From Polytrichum commune (Eukaryota; Streptophyta; Polytrichopsida; Polytrichales; Polytrichaceae), in NCBI GenBank assembly GCA_950295325.1, contig OX485808.1, positions 32,012,527 through 32,076,526 of the forward strand: 64,000 nt of DNA. Reading direction: 5' to 3'. The notes below the pieces were generated by a model. It was not told where the DNA came from, did not search any database, and saw only the letters and a program-made list of their open reading frames with translations. Both the position numbers and the translations under genes were made by a program. Below are positions 1-11,263 of this stretch, piece after piece (position 1 is the first letter of the stretch; every line of letters begins with the position of its first letter).

Positions 1-250
1 CTCGTGTGTGACTCGTGTGTGAACTGTGAAGTGGCCTTTAAGCACTTGCTTGTGGGCTCCCACAATGTCATGGTCACGGCTCTTGGCTCGTGTCTGAAGT
101 GGCTTTTGGGCACTTTCTTGTGGGCTCCCACAATGTCATGGTCACGGCTCTTGGCGCGTGTCTGAAGTGGCCGTTGGGGCACTTTGTTGTGGGCTCCCAC
201 AATGTCATGGTCACGGCTGGGGGCGCATGTGTGAAGTGGCTGGGCCTTAC
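1..250. repeat. Tandem array of a 68-bp unit derived from a MITE end
   Basis: The motif TGAAGTGG recurs at 27, 95, 163 and 232, a period of 68-69 bp. Each unit carries GTGGGCTCCCACAATGTCAT followed by GGTCACGGCTCTTGGC. The unit matches the terminal region of the GGGCCACTTCAC element family found intact at 10,686, 25,147 and 40,776, so the array looks like repeated element ends. Three full units and the start of a fourth are visible; the array may extend left of the window. Confidence 0.85.
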
Positions 251-824
251 AAGTGAAGGTGGTGCAGGAGGTCAGCTGGCAGGCAGCACTGGGCATGCAC
301 GGTGGGCTTCATGATTGAGGAAGCGGAGGAGCATGAGCAAATTCCTACCCGCATTTAAAGAAAGCGCCAGCAGCCCCCCTCCCCTCTCTTGTCCATGGGA
401 CCTTACACTTCACTCCTCTTCCGAGCTGTGGCAGGAAATTCCTCATCCACAAATATACACGCTCAGGGCAGCAGCAACTTATACAGGTGGGTGGGTTTGG
501 GGGGGGGGGGGGGGGGGGGGGGAATGTTCCAATCACATGCACCAACCTTTCCGTCCAGTTCCGGCCGTGAAATTGTTGGGGAGTATGTTGAGAAGTAGAT
601 GTTGGCCCACCACTTTTCACGTTGTTACAGCCGGAGGTGCTGACGGATGGATGGTGCCAGAAGTGGCTGGTGTGATTAGTCCTTGAGCGAGCGAGCGAGC
701 GAGGGAGGGAGGGAGAGAGGGAGTGAGGCCCCTTTCTTTCGATGCGGCTGCACCCTGCACGCGATGAACGGGGAGGATCGACCACTATTTGCGAATGCAC
801 CGGGTTGAGTTTGGGAGCTAACCA
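251..824. other. Intergenic, simple repeats only
   Basis: There is no recognisable gene. The stretch holds a 24-base G run at 499-522 and a GAGC/GGGA-rich stretch at about 684-725. Open frames across it are low-complexity products of these runs. Confidence 0.6.
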
Positions 825-1003
825 CACCGCTTGAAGGTCGTCATCAAGGCTTCATGGAAGATTACCGATCCGTTTAGAGGAATCTAGAGAATATGCCTTG
901 ATTTCATTGAGGAGGATCGAAAGATGTCGACGTGTAAACCGGTTGGGCTTGGAAAACACTAGGATCTCGGCTGACTATGGCCAAGCATCTCCCCCGACAC
1001 TGA
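825..1003 (-). repeat. CCGGTT-family dispersed repeat, fragment
   Basis: This is a degenerate reverse-oriented copy of a family also seen at 10,437, 14,207, 15,774, 20,443, 27,885 and 45,249. Shared landmarks are ACCGATCC, the AACCGGTTGG block, ACACTAGGAT and the terminal CCCGACACTGAC. Confidence 0.65.
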
Positions 1004-2984
1004 CTCCAAGGTTACATATTTTTTTTTTTTTTTTTTTATTTTCCTTTCGAAAGGCTCAAAGTTACTAGCCTAAATTGTATGGGTCTGAGGGGCTTGACGG
1101 TTTGTACCTATAAGGTAGAGGGGCCTCGTTTGGGGTAATTTTGTGTGGTTGTGCTATCTTATACATACTACTCGGGTTCACGAGGTCGAAGGTTTTTTGT
1201 GTGTATGCAAAGGGATATGAAGAAGCTCGGATCAATCCCACAACGGTTTTGGAAACTCGGATTGTGAATTTTCGTAACCGCCCATGAAGGTTGTGCATCG
1301 TGAAGAGCGATGTCTAATGCGAGGATTTTACATGGGCTCATTGTGAGAGTTGAAGGGTTAACCCCACAACATCCAAAGATCAAAACCCGACTTATTTAAG
1401 TGAGGCTAACTTCAAATGAACCAACCATGGATCCATAGGGGGTAGGGTTTTCACCGGAACCTTGGAAATACGGTTGCCACAAAATCCTAAGCCGGGTGGC
1501 ACCAGCTCGGTTTCTGAACACCTACCGAGGAGGCAATAGTGAAAAGGTGCTCCCTTTAACATGGTTGCTCATTCATCCCACTTTGATCCCAATTTAGGTA
1601 TTAGTCTAGCATAAACTAAAAATTCCCGGACCCTACAATAATAATTAGCATTCTTATCCCCCCCCCCCCCCCCCCCCCCCCCACAACACAAGTTTGTTAT
1701 GACAAGTTGAATGTTCACAACATCTACCAAGAGGGAGGACAAACTGAGAGAAACGGAGGGTCAAAACCCAAATCACTACTACAAAAAACCCAAAGAATCT
1801 CTATCATTAGTCAAACTAACCCCATAAAACATGGTAAAGAAACCTGAACCCATCTAGAAAGCTGAAATTGGGATGAATCAACAACAACAAACCCAAACGG
1901 GAGGGCGGGGTTTCACTATCACCCCCCTCGGGTAGGTATTTTCCAAAACCGAGCCCGGCGGGCACCCCCCCTCCCCTCCCCTCCAAGAAGAATCATCATC
2001 ATCGTCGTACTACATACTACTACTACTACTACTTTTACTTCCACTTCCACTTCCACTTCCACGTCACCCCCTGGCACACAGTACTACACAAGGCTTCCGA
2101 TCCTTAAATTGTGTCATAAAAACTTATGCATTCTCTAAGGAAAGGCCCAGCACTCGCTCACTCGCTGCCTCACTGCCGGACTGCAGGCAGGCAGGCAGGC
2201 AGGGAGGCTGGCCAGGCATATGTCTTACTCCAATTTTCCCTTGTCAAACACAGCATGCAAATATCGGCTCCACATTAATAAATTACACCTACTTCGTCCC
2301 AGGACTCTGGAGTCGTTCGTGAGTACCTTACTTACCTACTCCTGCCAGTACACCAATGAGTTTGGCTCTGAGCTGTGGTTGAAAGTCCCCATTGCAATTT
2401 ATACGCAAAAATCATCGCGAGTGACTGTATGTCCCCAAGTTACTACTAAGGTAGAAATACCATACCCCGTGAAAATGAGGTGATTCGCATTGAGGATCTG
2501 GTCTGACAATTTCATGAGATCATTTTCCCAAGATAGACGAGAAGGGTTCTTGAAGAATGCAAGTTGTTTCATATTTTTCCGCCCTCTACAAAAAATGCTA
2601 CAATTTTTCAAAGTGGAAAGTTTGTCCGAACCCTCTACTTGTTCAGTAGATTCTCCCTACACCGAACACGGTAATCCGCATTTCCATACAGAACGTCGCC
2701 TAAATCGGTTACCTCATGAGTACATTAACACTTGACTCCCATTGGCTACACTAAGTGTACATGCATTGAAGTTGCCGTTGAGCCATGATCCGTTTTAGAA
2801 ATGGCACTTCACCATTAGCACGGCGGTCTAGTGCACGGCTAGGGGGTGGTTAACGGGTTATGGTATTTCTACCTTACTGCTACTTGACTTGCCTCTAAAG
2901 CCACCGTGAGGTTCTAAGTTGATGGAGAGAGAGAGAGAGAGGGGGGGGGGGGGTTAGTCGCATAAGAGCTTGTTGTTTCTGATG
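1004..2984. other. Intergenic with simple-sequence tracts
   Basis: No gene is recognised. The stretch contains a T run near 1,020-1,037, a 25-base C run at 1,658-1,682, (TAC)n near 2,010-2,035, (CTTCCA)n near 2,037-2,062, (GGCA)n near 2,185-2,203 and (GA)n/G run at about 2,925-2,953. Confidence 0.6.
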
Positions 2985-3612
2985 TCATTTTGGGTCCATA
3001 CACCATGCAAGAACATGCATACCTAGGTGAAATCTCCTTAGTATCAATATGGTATAAGATAGTATTGACCCAAATTATAACTTAGGTATGCAAAAATCAA
3101 TGTGTTTCACAAAATTTAAAGTCATCATTTTTTCACTTCAACCTATGCGAAGATCAAGAGATGTCCACTTTACCGTGCTTGCATCCTCATAGGGTATGGG
3201 TATTTGACCGTGTTTTTGTTTCCAATATCATTTGGGTCTGTAAATCATGCAAGAACATGCATACCTAGGTAAAATCTCTCTAGTATCAATATGGTATGGG
3301 ATGGTATTGACCCAAGTAATAACTCAGGTGTACAATGATCGATATGTTTCTAAAGCATTTGTGATCTTTCACAAAATCCAAAGTCATCATGTTTTTTGGA
3401 ATCGTTTTCACTTCAACCTGTGCGAAGATCAAGAACTGTCCACTTTACCGTGCTTGCATCCTCGTAGGGTATGGGTACTTGACAATGTTTTTGTTTCCGA
3501 TATCATTTGGGTTTGTAAACCATGCAAGAACATGCATACCTAGGTAAAATCTCTCTAGTATCAATATGGTATGGGATGGTATTGACCCAAGTAATAACTC
3601 AAGTGTATAAAG
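2985..3612. repeat. Tandem repeat, about 243-275 bp unit, 2.5 copies
   Basis: The landmark CATGCAAGAACATGCATACC starts at about 3,004, 3,247 and 3,522. The second unit carries about 32 bp extra. Units are clearly diverged from one another, and the third is truncated just before the foldback element at 3,631. A diverged relative appears near 12,150-12,215 and 51,535-51,600. Confidence 0.85.
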
Positions 3613-3630
3613 GTTCTCTCAACTTGAGAT

Positions 3631-3805
3631 ACATCATAACAGTATTCAGATCCATGACAGTGTTTTGTGGGATTGAGAATATTCCACGTAGTATTCCTAG
3701 ATATTCCCCACATTCAATCTAAATGTGGGGAATATCCAGGAATACTACGTGGAATACTCTCAGTCCCACATGACATTGTTATGGATCTGAATAATGTTAT
3801 GATGT
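3631..3805. mobile_element. 175-bp foldback element (CATAACATTATTCAGATCC family), copy 1
   Basis: The two halves are near-perfect inverted repeats of about 86 bp meeting at about 3,718. Ends read ACATCATAAC and GTTATGATGT. An arm carries ATTCAGATCCAT, then ATATTCCCCACATT near the centre. Related copies lie at 9,180, 42,388 and 43,540. A clear target-site duplication is not visible. A transcript across it would fold into one long hairpin. Confidence 0.85.
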
Positions 3806-4883
3806 CGGGTCGGTTCTTTGGTATCATTGTTGATGTCGGTTTTTTATACCCTACATTAACATGTATGTTGTCCAACATTATTTTCCAATTGCTCGGTGTT
3901 CAAATGTGATTGGTTTTCACCACAGTACCCATGACCATACATTAACCCCTAATTTCCTAAGCACCAACCTCCTCAAATTCAACCTCAAATCATTATTTCT
4001 AAGAGAGATTATTTAGGACTCAATCTCTAGGTGTTTTTGAGCATTTAACTATATGGATATGACATCCGCCTCTGTATGAGCTATCAAGAAAACTATCAAC
4101 CGTCCATGTGGCAATATGAATGAGATTTTAGTACATAATGTGAAGGTGTGATGGACGAGGTAACTGATTGAAAAAAAGTTGAACCCTACTGACAACATGA
4201 AATGGATGACAACATGAGACCCAATTGGGATAAAACTTTTTATATCAGATTCCCAACTGAATTGGGAACCTTTGAGGTTTGGAATTTCCATGTTTGCACC
4301 AAATGTGATTTTTTAAGAGCACATGTGTAGTGTGTATCACTCCATTTTACATCCAACCTTACATAAAACATTTTAAGTAACTTCAAAAACTCCAAATAAC
4401 AATCCCAACTGCGGAGATCTAAAACATAAAATAAATCAAATCCTTGCAAATTTTCATAGCTTTCCAAGTACATTCAAGTGTTGTTTTCCTATCTAACATA
4501 TTTCCTGGCGCATCATGGGGATTAGTCTGAATCCTATGGCATTTGGGGTGCTAGATGACTTTGAAAATTTCCACAGGGCTGAGGTCTAATCCAAATCCAA
4601 TGAAATTTGGGGCATTGGATGCAAAATGAAACTTGTCAATTTTGACAAGAAATTTCACCTCCATCCAAAGAAGTCAAAGGTCACATTTGAAGCAAACACC
4701 ATCAAAAGTGGTCATTTTGGGTCTCTCAAGGATCTAGGGGTTAACTTAGTGGCTGGTCAAATGACACCCTTTTGTAAATAAAAAGGAAGGACTATAAATA
4801 ATATGGTTTGTGTTGATTACTTGTGTTTGATTGTGTTGAGTGCATGGTATATTATTTATGTTCATTCCATTTAACAATACTAA
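3806..4883. other. Intergenic, nothing recognised
   Basis: This is AT-rich sequence. Open frames are short and resemble no protein family I know. Confidence 0.5.
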
Positions 4884-5445
4884 GGGGCTCTTTTTACATC
4901 ATGAACCACGACGTTGCCCCATGTCAGATGGTTTTTTTCCATGGTCACACTTCATGATCACACTTCCATGGTTTGATTTATGAAAATAAAATTTTTTAAA
5001 GCCTTTGGACCCCTCACTAGGTGTAAACTGAACGTGGACCAAGAGGAGTGACCATGCACCCAAAAAATGGATGTGCTGATTTTTTTATAATATTTTCCCA
5101 AAAAGGGAAGTTTTGGGATTTTTTATTTTTTACCTCCTTCTCCCCCCTCCCCCTTCTTCCCTTCTTTCCTCTTACCTACAATAACATTTGGCCAAAAATA
5201 GAGAAAAATAAATAAATGATTAAAAATATTAAAACGACATTTCTCCTTCATGGTCCCTTAACTTTTGTAGCAAGAGAACCTCTTTTGCCTCTCTCACCGT
5301 GAAATCCGTTGGATCATGATAGTGGATAATGTAGGCCTCAAAAGAGGCCTTTTGGGGACCTCAAGATCCTTGGTCACTTTGACATTTTTTCCTTGGTGTA
5401 AACTGAAGTTGTTTAGGGACGAGGTCAACAACCAATTATGAGATT
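4884..5445. mobile_element. MITE of the GTTTACATCATGGAC family, 3'-truncated copy
   Basis: It begins GGGGCTC after a TAA at 4,881-4,883, followed by TTTTTACATCATGAACCA. The internal sequence matches the copies at 19,248 and 57,858 in inverted orientation: the GTGTAAACTGAA motif, the block around ATGGTCCCTTAAC, and CTCAAGATCC. Similarity fades near 5,445 before a matching right terminus, so the far end appears lost. Confidence 0.65.
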
Positions 5446-6132
5446 AATGTTGAATACCAAAATTCATGTTAAAAATAGTGAGTCTTAAGTCCATAACGGC
5501 AAGTTTAGGGAATTTTAGTTCATCTCAATCAATTTTATTCCTATGTTGCATGCAATATGTGTATATCATAGTTTATCTTATTGTTTTATAAACTCTAGCA
5601 AGATAATGGATTGGTGGTGATTACTAACTAAGTGACAAATATGGTGTACACGAGTTACATCATAAAGGATGTAATCATAAATAAAAATCTACACAATAAA
5701 TTCAACAACAACCAAAGTTTAACCAAAGGGCATTGTAGACATGGCTTGACAATGGTTTGCAAAATTTATAAATTTGATGAAAGTGTACAAATAAGAAAAT
5801 AACCATTAAAGCTCAATTGATGTGGAAAGGCTTACATTTATAAAATAAGTAAACGAGGAACATAATAGAATTGGTCGATTTGAGAAAGTTATCATGTGAC
5901 ACAATGATGGTTTGCAAAAGAATCATGCATGTCCGTTTAAAATTGGATAAACATCAAGTTACACATATTGGCCTTTCATTCTCGAGACTTGTTTCTCTCC
6001 TCCAAACTTACCCACATTTCATGTGTTACATAAGCACATTCATTGTCCGGGTTCCTCACAAATTCATGTAAGATGCCATCTTACTTCAAAGATGATAACT
6101 TAATCTCAAGGCCATGTGGTCTTTGGTCACAC
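5446..6132. other. Intergenic, nothing recognised
   Basis: This is AT-rich sequence without credible coding potential or recognised repeats. Confidence 0.5.
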
Positions 6133-6231
6133 GGTCCTTGGCATCTACCAAATTGTATTCCATATTTTGAAGATCTTTAGTCATCTTCGTGAGAAGTTTT
6201 GTGGAATACAATTTGGTGGATGCCAAGGACC
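6133..6231. repeat. Short hairpin, 30-bp arms
   Basis: The left arm at 6,133-6,162 and right arm at 6,202-6,231 are complementary with one mismatch; the arm core is CCTTGGCATC..CAAATTG. The loop is 39 bases. A second copy of the left arm and its flank lies at about 8,215-8,285, without the matching right arm. Confidence 0.8.
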
Positions 6232-6339
6232 ATGCTGCCAATCAAGATGGATAATTGTATTAGGTAGGGTCCCAAGGGGTGGGCTCTTCATGCCACATAC
6301 GAACTAACTTGAGTATAAGAAGGGTTATTTATATGAGAC

Positions 6340-6610
6340 ATTAGTGTACATAGTGTACATAAGGGAGTGGTATTATCTTTAGTGTTTACATTAGAAAAGG
6401 TTATTAAGAATTTTGAAGTAAAGGTAGTAGATGTATAGTTGGGGACCCTGAGATTTTGAGAAAAACTTGACAATAGATGTGCTAGTTTCATCCAATACAC
6501 ATTTTCATTGATTATTGTCATATGGTAATAGTCCTCAATGACTACCTTGTCCATTCTTGTCCATTTGGGTATTTGGTTTTTACCCATGAGGCTCTTGAAA
6601 CGCTCATGAT
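6340..6610. repeat. Dispersed repeat, pair with 48,138-48,436
   Basis: A collinear, diverged match runs to 48,138-48,436. It starts TTAG(T/C)GTACAT, continues through TACATAAGGGAG, AAAGGTTATTAA, TTGACAA.AGATG and CATTGTCATATG, and ends in GAGGCTCTT. It is not assigned to a known class. Confidence 0.65.
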
Positions 6611-8036
6611 TAAGGCTAAGATAGTGTGCTCTTGTCATGGTTTGTTTGATGCAATCATTAAGTTACATTCTATGGGTGAAAAAATGTTCAATGACATTCT
6701 CATTGGAAGGTAAAAGTGGATTTAATATGTAACAAAAGGCCTATTCAATTCGTGATTTATAAACTATATACTTAGTGGAGGCTTTTATCACATTAAATTG
6801 AAAAGCTCAGCATAAATACATGAGTCCATTTTCTAGCATGCCATTAGTACGTATACATTTCATTTTCTCTACAAACCTCTTGTATATAGGGAGTTTAATT
6901 TCATAGTGATCCACACTCATCATTTAGGCTTCCAATGAAGAGTCCACCCCCTGAGGGTAGGTTCCAATACCTTAATATGATAAACGTGGTCTTCGCCCAT
7001 CCAAAACCCTTCATTTTTCATACCATGTTTTTCAAAACTCTTAAAAACATGATGGATGAAAGGGACCATGTGGTTGTGGTTAAGGACACATGATTGTTGC
7101 CAACAACCGCAATGGTTTTTGGCCACAACATTGTGGTTGTTGACAATGGTATCATGGTCTTCAGTTCTTTTGGATATTTGGTATCCCCCTAATTCATCTC
7201 ATCTTCTCATGATGATGACCAACAACCATCAAATTGCTAGGAGCATGTAAACGAGCACAACATAGACAAGTGCCAAGATCTTTTGGTAATTGGTTGCTTT
7301 ATTTGTGGCCACAATCTTTGACCATGGCAATATGGTCTCTGGCCATGGTAATATGGTCTATGGTTTCTCAGTCTTCAACACCCACCCATTTGTACTCATG
7401 GCTATGGTCTCACATTAGGAGAAAACTTGTCCATTCCAACCATTTGTTCCAACTTGTTGGTTGCAACTCATGGTGAGAAAATGCTTAAATAAAACATTTT
7501 GGCTACAGATTTGGGAGAATTGACAACCAAAAACCTCTAGTTGGCAACCAAGATGAGTTATTTCACGCTATGATTTGCAACAAACAAGTTGCAACAAATG
7601 ATTAGAATGGACAAGTTTTCTCATGATGTTACTCTATGTTACACACAAAACACACAAAATGAAGAATTTGTGGTCTTTGACCATCAATAATAAAATTCTA
7701 AGATAATGAACACAATATATGCCATGCATGGCATCATAGTTTATCATAGAGTAGAGGCAACCCATAACCGATCACTTATGAGATTTTGAGCCAAATTTGG
7801 AGAAGTATAAGGTGGTGTAATTTTTTTTCCAGTGTAGGAAAATAGAAGTGAGGAAGATTTACAAAAAAATTTGGTAAATTTACTCCTTAAATTGAAAATT
7901 CTGTGAATTTTTTAAGCCAAAAGTTGGCCCAAACATATTACCAATGTCTAGAGTTTGCCATAACCGCTCATTTTAACCGCTCACTCCTCTTCACTTTAGC
8001 ACTCAACACTAGGACATGTGTCATGGCATTATTGAT
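6611..8036. other. Intergenic, nothing recognised
   Basis: This is AT-rich sequence with scattered degenerate motifs around ATGGTC and CCATGG at 7,050-7,370. No gene is supported. Confidence 0.5.
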
Positions 8037-8165
8037 TCCAACTTGATCGAAATTCAATCCTAGTCTGATTGAAATTCGATCTCAGCTTGATCGAAATTTG
8101 GTCCCAACTTGATCGAAATCAGTCCCAACCTTATGGAAATTCAATCCAAGCCTACTCGAAATTCA
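8037..8165. repeat. Minisatellite, about 22 bp, 6 degenerate units
   Basis: The repeating unit resembles TCCCAACTTGATCGAAATTC with length variation of 20-23 bp. The core TGATCGAAAT or a one-base variant recurs through the array. Confidence 0.8.
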
Positions 8166-8214
8166 TATACCCTATAGAATGCCGATGGGGTCCTGATCAG
8201 GAATACTCCACTAC

Positions 8215-8285
8215 AGTTGTTGGCCACATCCACATGGTCTTTGGCCACACGGCCCTTGGCATCCACCAAATTGCATTCCATAACC
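8215..8285. repeat. Second copy of the 6,133 hairpin left arm
   Basis: This stretch matches 6,110-6,165 closely, including GGTCTTTGGCCACACGG and CATCCACCAAATTG. The inverted partner arm is absent here, so it is a half copy. Confidence 0.7.
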
Positions 8286-9179
8286 TTAACAATCAAGTGG
8301 CAAGTCACACTCCACACATTAAGGGGAATGGCAAATTTGCATCATGTCTAACCTTCAAGGTCCACTAACGTGGGTGAGGTCACCAACGTGGTATTATAAA
8401 TTTAGCTTATCAAAACGCCTTGAATACTATAGTGACTTAGAAGAAGGTGAAGGAATATTAATTCCATGGCATGATTGGGTCATTAAAAGGCATAATGAAT
8501 AAGTGGAGGGGGGGGGGGGATTGAAAGTTGGTCAACTATCCACACCCAAATGCCCATTACTGCCAGGCCTCTATCCAGCCACCTACTCAAATGAGTTCAA
8601 GTAGCCAAGAGTCAATGCATGGGGCTTAGGTGGATGAAATACATGTGACGTCAAGTGTCGATGTTGGATGAATGAGAGTTACGCTCATATGCAATAATTC
8701 CCTCTCGCCCATGCTATAGCACGTCGCCTTGGTATTAGAAAGCGAGTTTTCCAACAATATTGAGGTGGGGGTTTTGTAAATTGTAGAATTTGAGTCTTCA
8801 AGTAATAACGGAGTTGAGTACTAATTTTGTACTGCGGGATTTTTGGTTTCTTGTCTTTAGTTCTCTTACACTACTAGAACGGTCTTGGATTCTATGAAAA
8901 AAAAATTGAAAATTTTCACTAATGTAATAGATTGCCAAACTGCCTAGTAGAGCAAACTACATTAAATGTATGATGTAATGTGGCCCACATAGTTTATTGT
9001 TGATTGATGCATGTTAATTGTCTTGCAATCACTAGGCAGTAACTAGAGAGGGTTTCACATGAAACGTGGTGCTACATGACAGGTTATGAAGACCGCTCTA
9101 ATTTACATATGGTATATTGAATGTTAGTGCCACACCAAGTCATGTCGTGCTCACATTGGTCATAATTGTGTTGAATCCC
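8286..9179. other. Intergenic with one short repeat fragment
   Basis: 8,660-8,715 is a fragment of the family carrying GAGAGGTACGCTCGTATGCA-like sequence, also at 12,640, 20,160, 39,160 and 44,390. Otherwise nothing is recognised. Confidence 0.5.
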
Positions 9180-9335
9180 CATAACATTATTCAAATTCAT
9201 AACAGTATGATGTGGGACTGACAATATTCCACATAATATTCCCCATATTCAGGTTGATGTGGCGAATATTTGGGAATATTCTGTGGAGAACTGTCAATCC
9301 CACAGAACACTGTCGTGGATCTGAATAGTGTTATG
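9180..9335. mobile_element. 156-bp foldback element, copy 2
   Basis: It has the same family as 3,631-3,805, with ends CATAACATTATTC and GAATAGTGTTATG. The internal ATATTCCACA and CCCCATATTC blocks are inverted around about 9,257. It is more diverged than copies 1 and 3. Confidence 0.8.
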
Positions 9336-10235
9336 CCACCTTGAAACACCTTCCATTAATATACAACTACACAATACTAAGATTTAGTATTGTTTGTTAG
9401 TCTCCCATTTAAGGTAACCACACCTATTTATGATTGTAAACGAGAAGTGAGCCCTACAAATTCTTGCCTAATATGTACATGGTTTGAACATGAGGGCATA
9501 GGGTCAATTTTGAACTCACTTATAATCAACATTTTCAGCGGATGGTTGATGCATGTAGTGATTACAATCACTAGGTGACATAGAAGTTAGGTCTTGTCGC
9601 GAAGGCCAACATAAAATTTTGTTGAAATTACGATGGTGCTCAAAACTCCTCCTTTCCTTATTTGTTTTGTGTGTTTCACATTGCCCCTACCTTCTTTTGG
9701 GTGTTTGTCACATTAGTGGATTTGTATCTTTAAATGTGGAAGCAACAAGAGGTGTTTATGAATAGATGCTTCCATCAATTGATTTCTTGGTTTTGAATAG
9801 AGAGCACAATGCTTGTCTTGTCCCTAAATTAAGTTGTAGCTATCATTAAAGCATGCATGGTAGAGACTAACTAACAAGTGGAATAAAATGAACCAAGTAG
9901 TTTTTTGGGGGTTAAAGATGCTTTGGGTTTTGATTGCTATCAGAATTATAAGATGCAAGCAAGGAAAGTCAAGACATAACACACTTGAAGCTAGAATTGT
10001 CAAAAATATGGTAGACCAAAACAAATTAGCTCCAATTAAGGTTTGGCTTGTTGGGAGGGTTTATAAGATGTGTGGAAAATTTGGTAATTATCGGGTGGAT
10101 TATAGGGATTTAATTGACTTGATGGACCATCCATCAAACATGGAGATTGGCTTATGTTGGTATCAAAAAGGCCAACATCAAGTGACTGACGATCTTACTA
10201 CTCATTTGATGAGAAACTTCTTATGATCTTAGTGA
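9336..10235. other. Intergenic, one unassigned 112-codon frame
   Basis: A plus-strand frame at 9,888-10,226 is open for 112 codons. Its product matches no family I recognise, and it lacks a neighbouring gene context or repeat partner. It ends just before a MITE fragment. I treat it as chance or the relic of an unknown element. Confidence 0.35.
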
Positions 10236-10436
10236 TCTTTTAGTTTCATGGTCACGGCTCTTGACTCGTGCGTGAAGTGGCCCTAAAGGCCATCCCAAGA
10301 CACCTCCAAAATCATGTAGTGTGGTCACGGACCCTCAAGTGTAGTGTGAAGTCATATGTGACCGGGCCCTCAACCAAATGTCATTTCAATGCATTTCTAT
10401 TCATGCGGGTCCTCACACATGATAGAATAAAATAAA
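10236..10436. mobile_element. Rearranged fragment of the GGGCCACTTCAC MITE
   Basis: 10,243-10,282 reads like a right-hand element end (GGTCACGGCTCTTGACTCG then GTGAAGTGGCCCTAA), but it is followed by sequence normally found just inside the left end (CATCCCAAGACACCTCC). The terminal segment is therefore inverted relative to the body. Similarity stops at about 10,436, where a CCGGTT-family fragment begins. Confidence 0.65.
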
Positions 10437-10622
10437 TGAGCGGTTGAGTTTGAGAAATAACCAGCAAAGTTCAAGACTTCAAGAAATTGATTGATCATTT
10501 ACAAGAATTGTGCAATATACTTTATATCCAAAAGATCACAACATGTAACCAGGTGGACTTGGAAGCACTAGGATATTGACCAATTATGCCCAAGAATCTT
10601 CCCAAACACTGCACAACTTTTC
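10437..10622 (-). repeat. CCGGTT-family dispersed repeat, fragment
   Basis: Landmarks are GAGCGGTTGAGTTTGAGAAA, CAAGACTTCA, GCACTAGGAT, ATGCCCAAGAATCTTCCC and AACACTGCA. It is a reverse-oriented copy, abutting one MITE fragment on its left and lying 64 bp from another MITE on its right. Confidence 0.65.
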
Positions 10623-10685
10623 AATTTGATATTTGGAACAACCGGGAATGCAATCATAGAACCTAGATATGAACTTTGAATCTAA

Positions 10686-11263
10686 GGGCCACTTCACACA
10701 TGAGCCAAGAGCCGTGACCATGAAATTGTGAGAGCCCAAAAGAAAGTGTCCAAAGGTCGTCCCAAGCCACCTCCAAAATCATGTAGTGTGGTCACGGACC
10801 CTCAAGTGTAGTGTCAACTCATATGTGACTGGGCCCTCAACCAAATGCCATTTCAATGCACGTCTATTCACGCGGGTCCTCACACATGATAAAAATAGAA
10901 CAAACCAACAGTTATGAGCGTTACGAGTGCCATGGTCTCCCAGTTTCATGTCAGGCCTAGCTCCAAGAGACGATTTTCGAAAATCGTCATAGTGACCATG
11001 AACCATGATCCATTCGACACCGTGTAGGAATCCATGTAGACTTTTACATCCATCTTGCATTCACATACTCCGTTGGTCCCTCAACCATCGTGTGAAGCGA
11101 ACTTGGACCGGCTCCGCCTTTTCCCACCAACGAGAGTGCTTGAAGTGCAATGGTCACGGGCTCTCAACCTCGTGTGTGAAGTGACCCTTACACACTCCTT
11201 CTTTTGGGCCCTCACAATTTCATGGTCACGGCCCTCGGCTCGTCTCGTGTGTGAAGTGGCCCC
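10686..11263. mobile_element. PIF/Harbinger-like MITE, GGGCCACTTCAC family, copy 1
   Basis: The left end GGGCCACTTCACACATGAGC pairs with the right end CTCGTGTGTGAAGTGGCCC. It is flanked by TAA at 10,683-10,685 and TAA at 11,264-11,266. Three-bp TWA duplications and GG-starting TIRs are typical of PIF/Harbinger MITEs. There is no transposase coding capacity. The interior is collinear with the copies at 25,147 and 40,776. The right end carries an additional copy of the terminal segment not present in those two. Confidence 0.85.

Noticed and set aside
345-827. 160-codon minus-strand frame with proline run
   Set aside because: The proline run is the translated homopolymer at 499-522; the rest has no similarity.
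9888-10226. 112-codon plus-strand frame
   Set aside because: No recognisable family, no conserved neighbour, no intron or repeat support. It is kept only as an unassigned frame within the gap entry.
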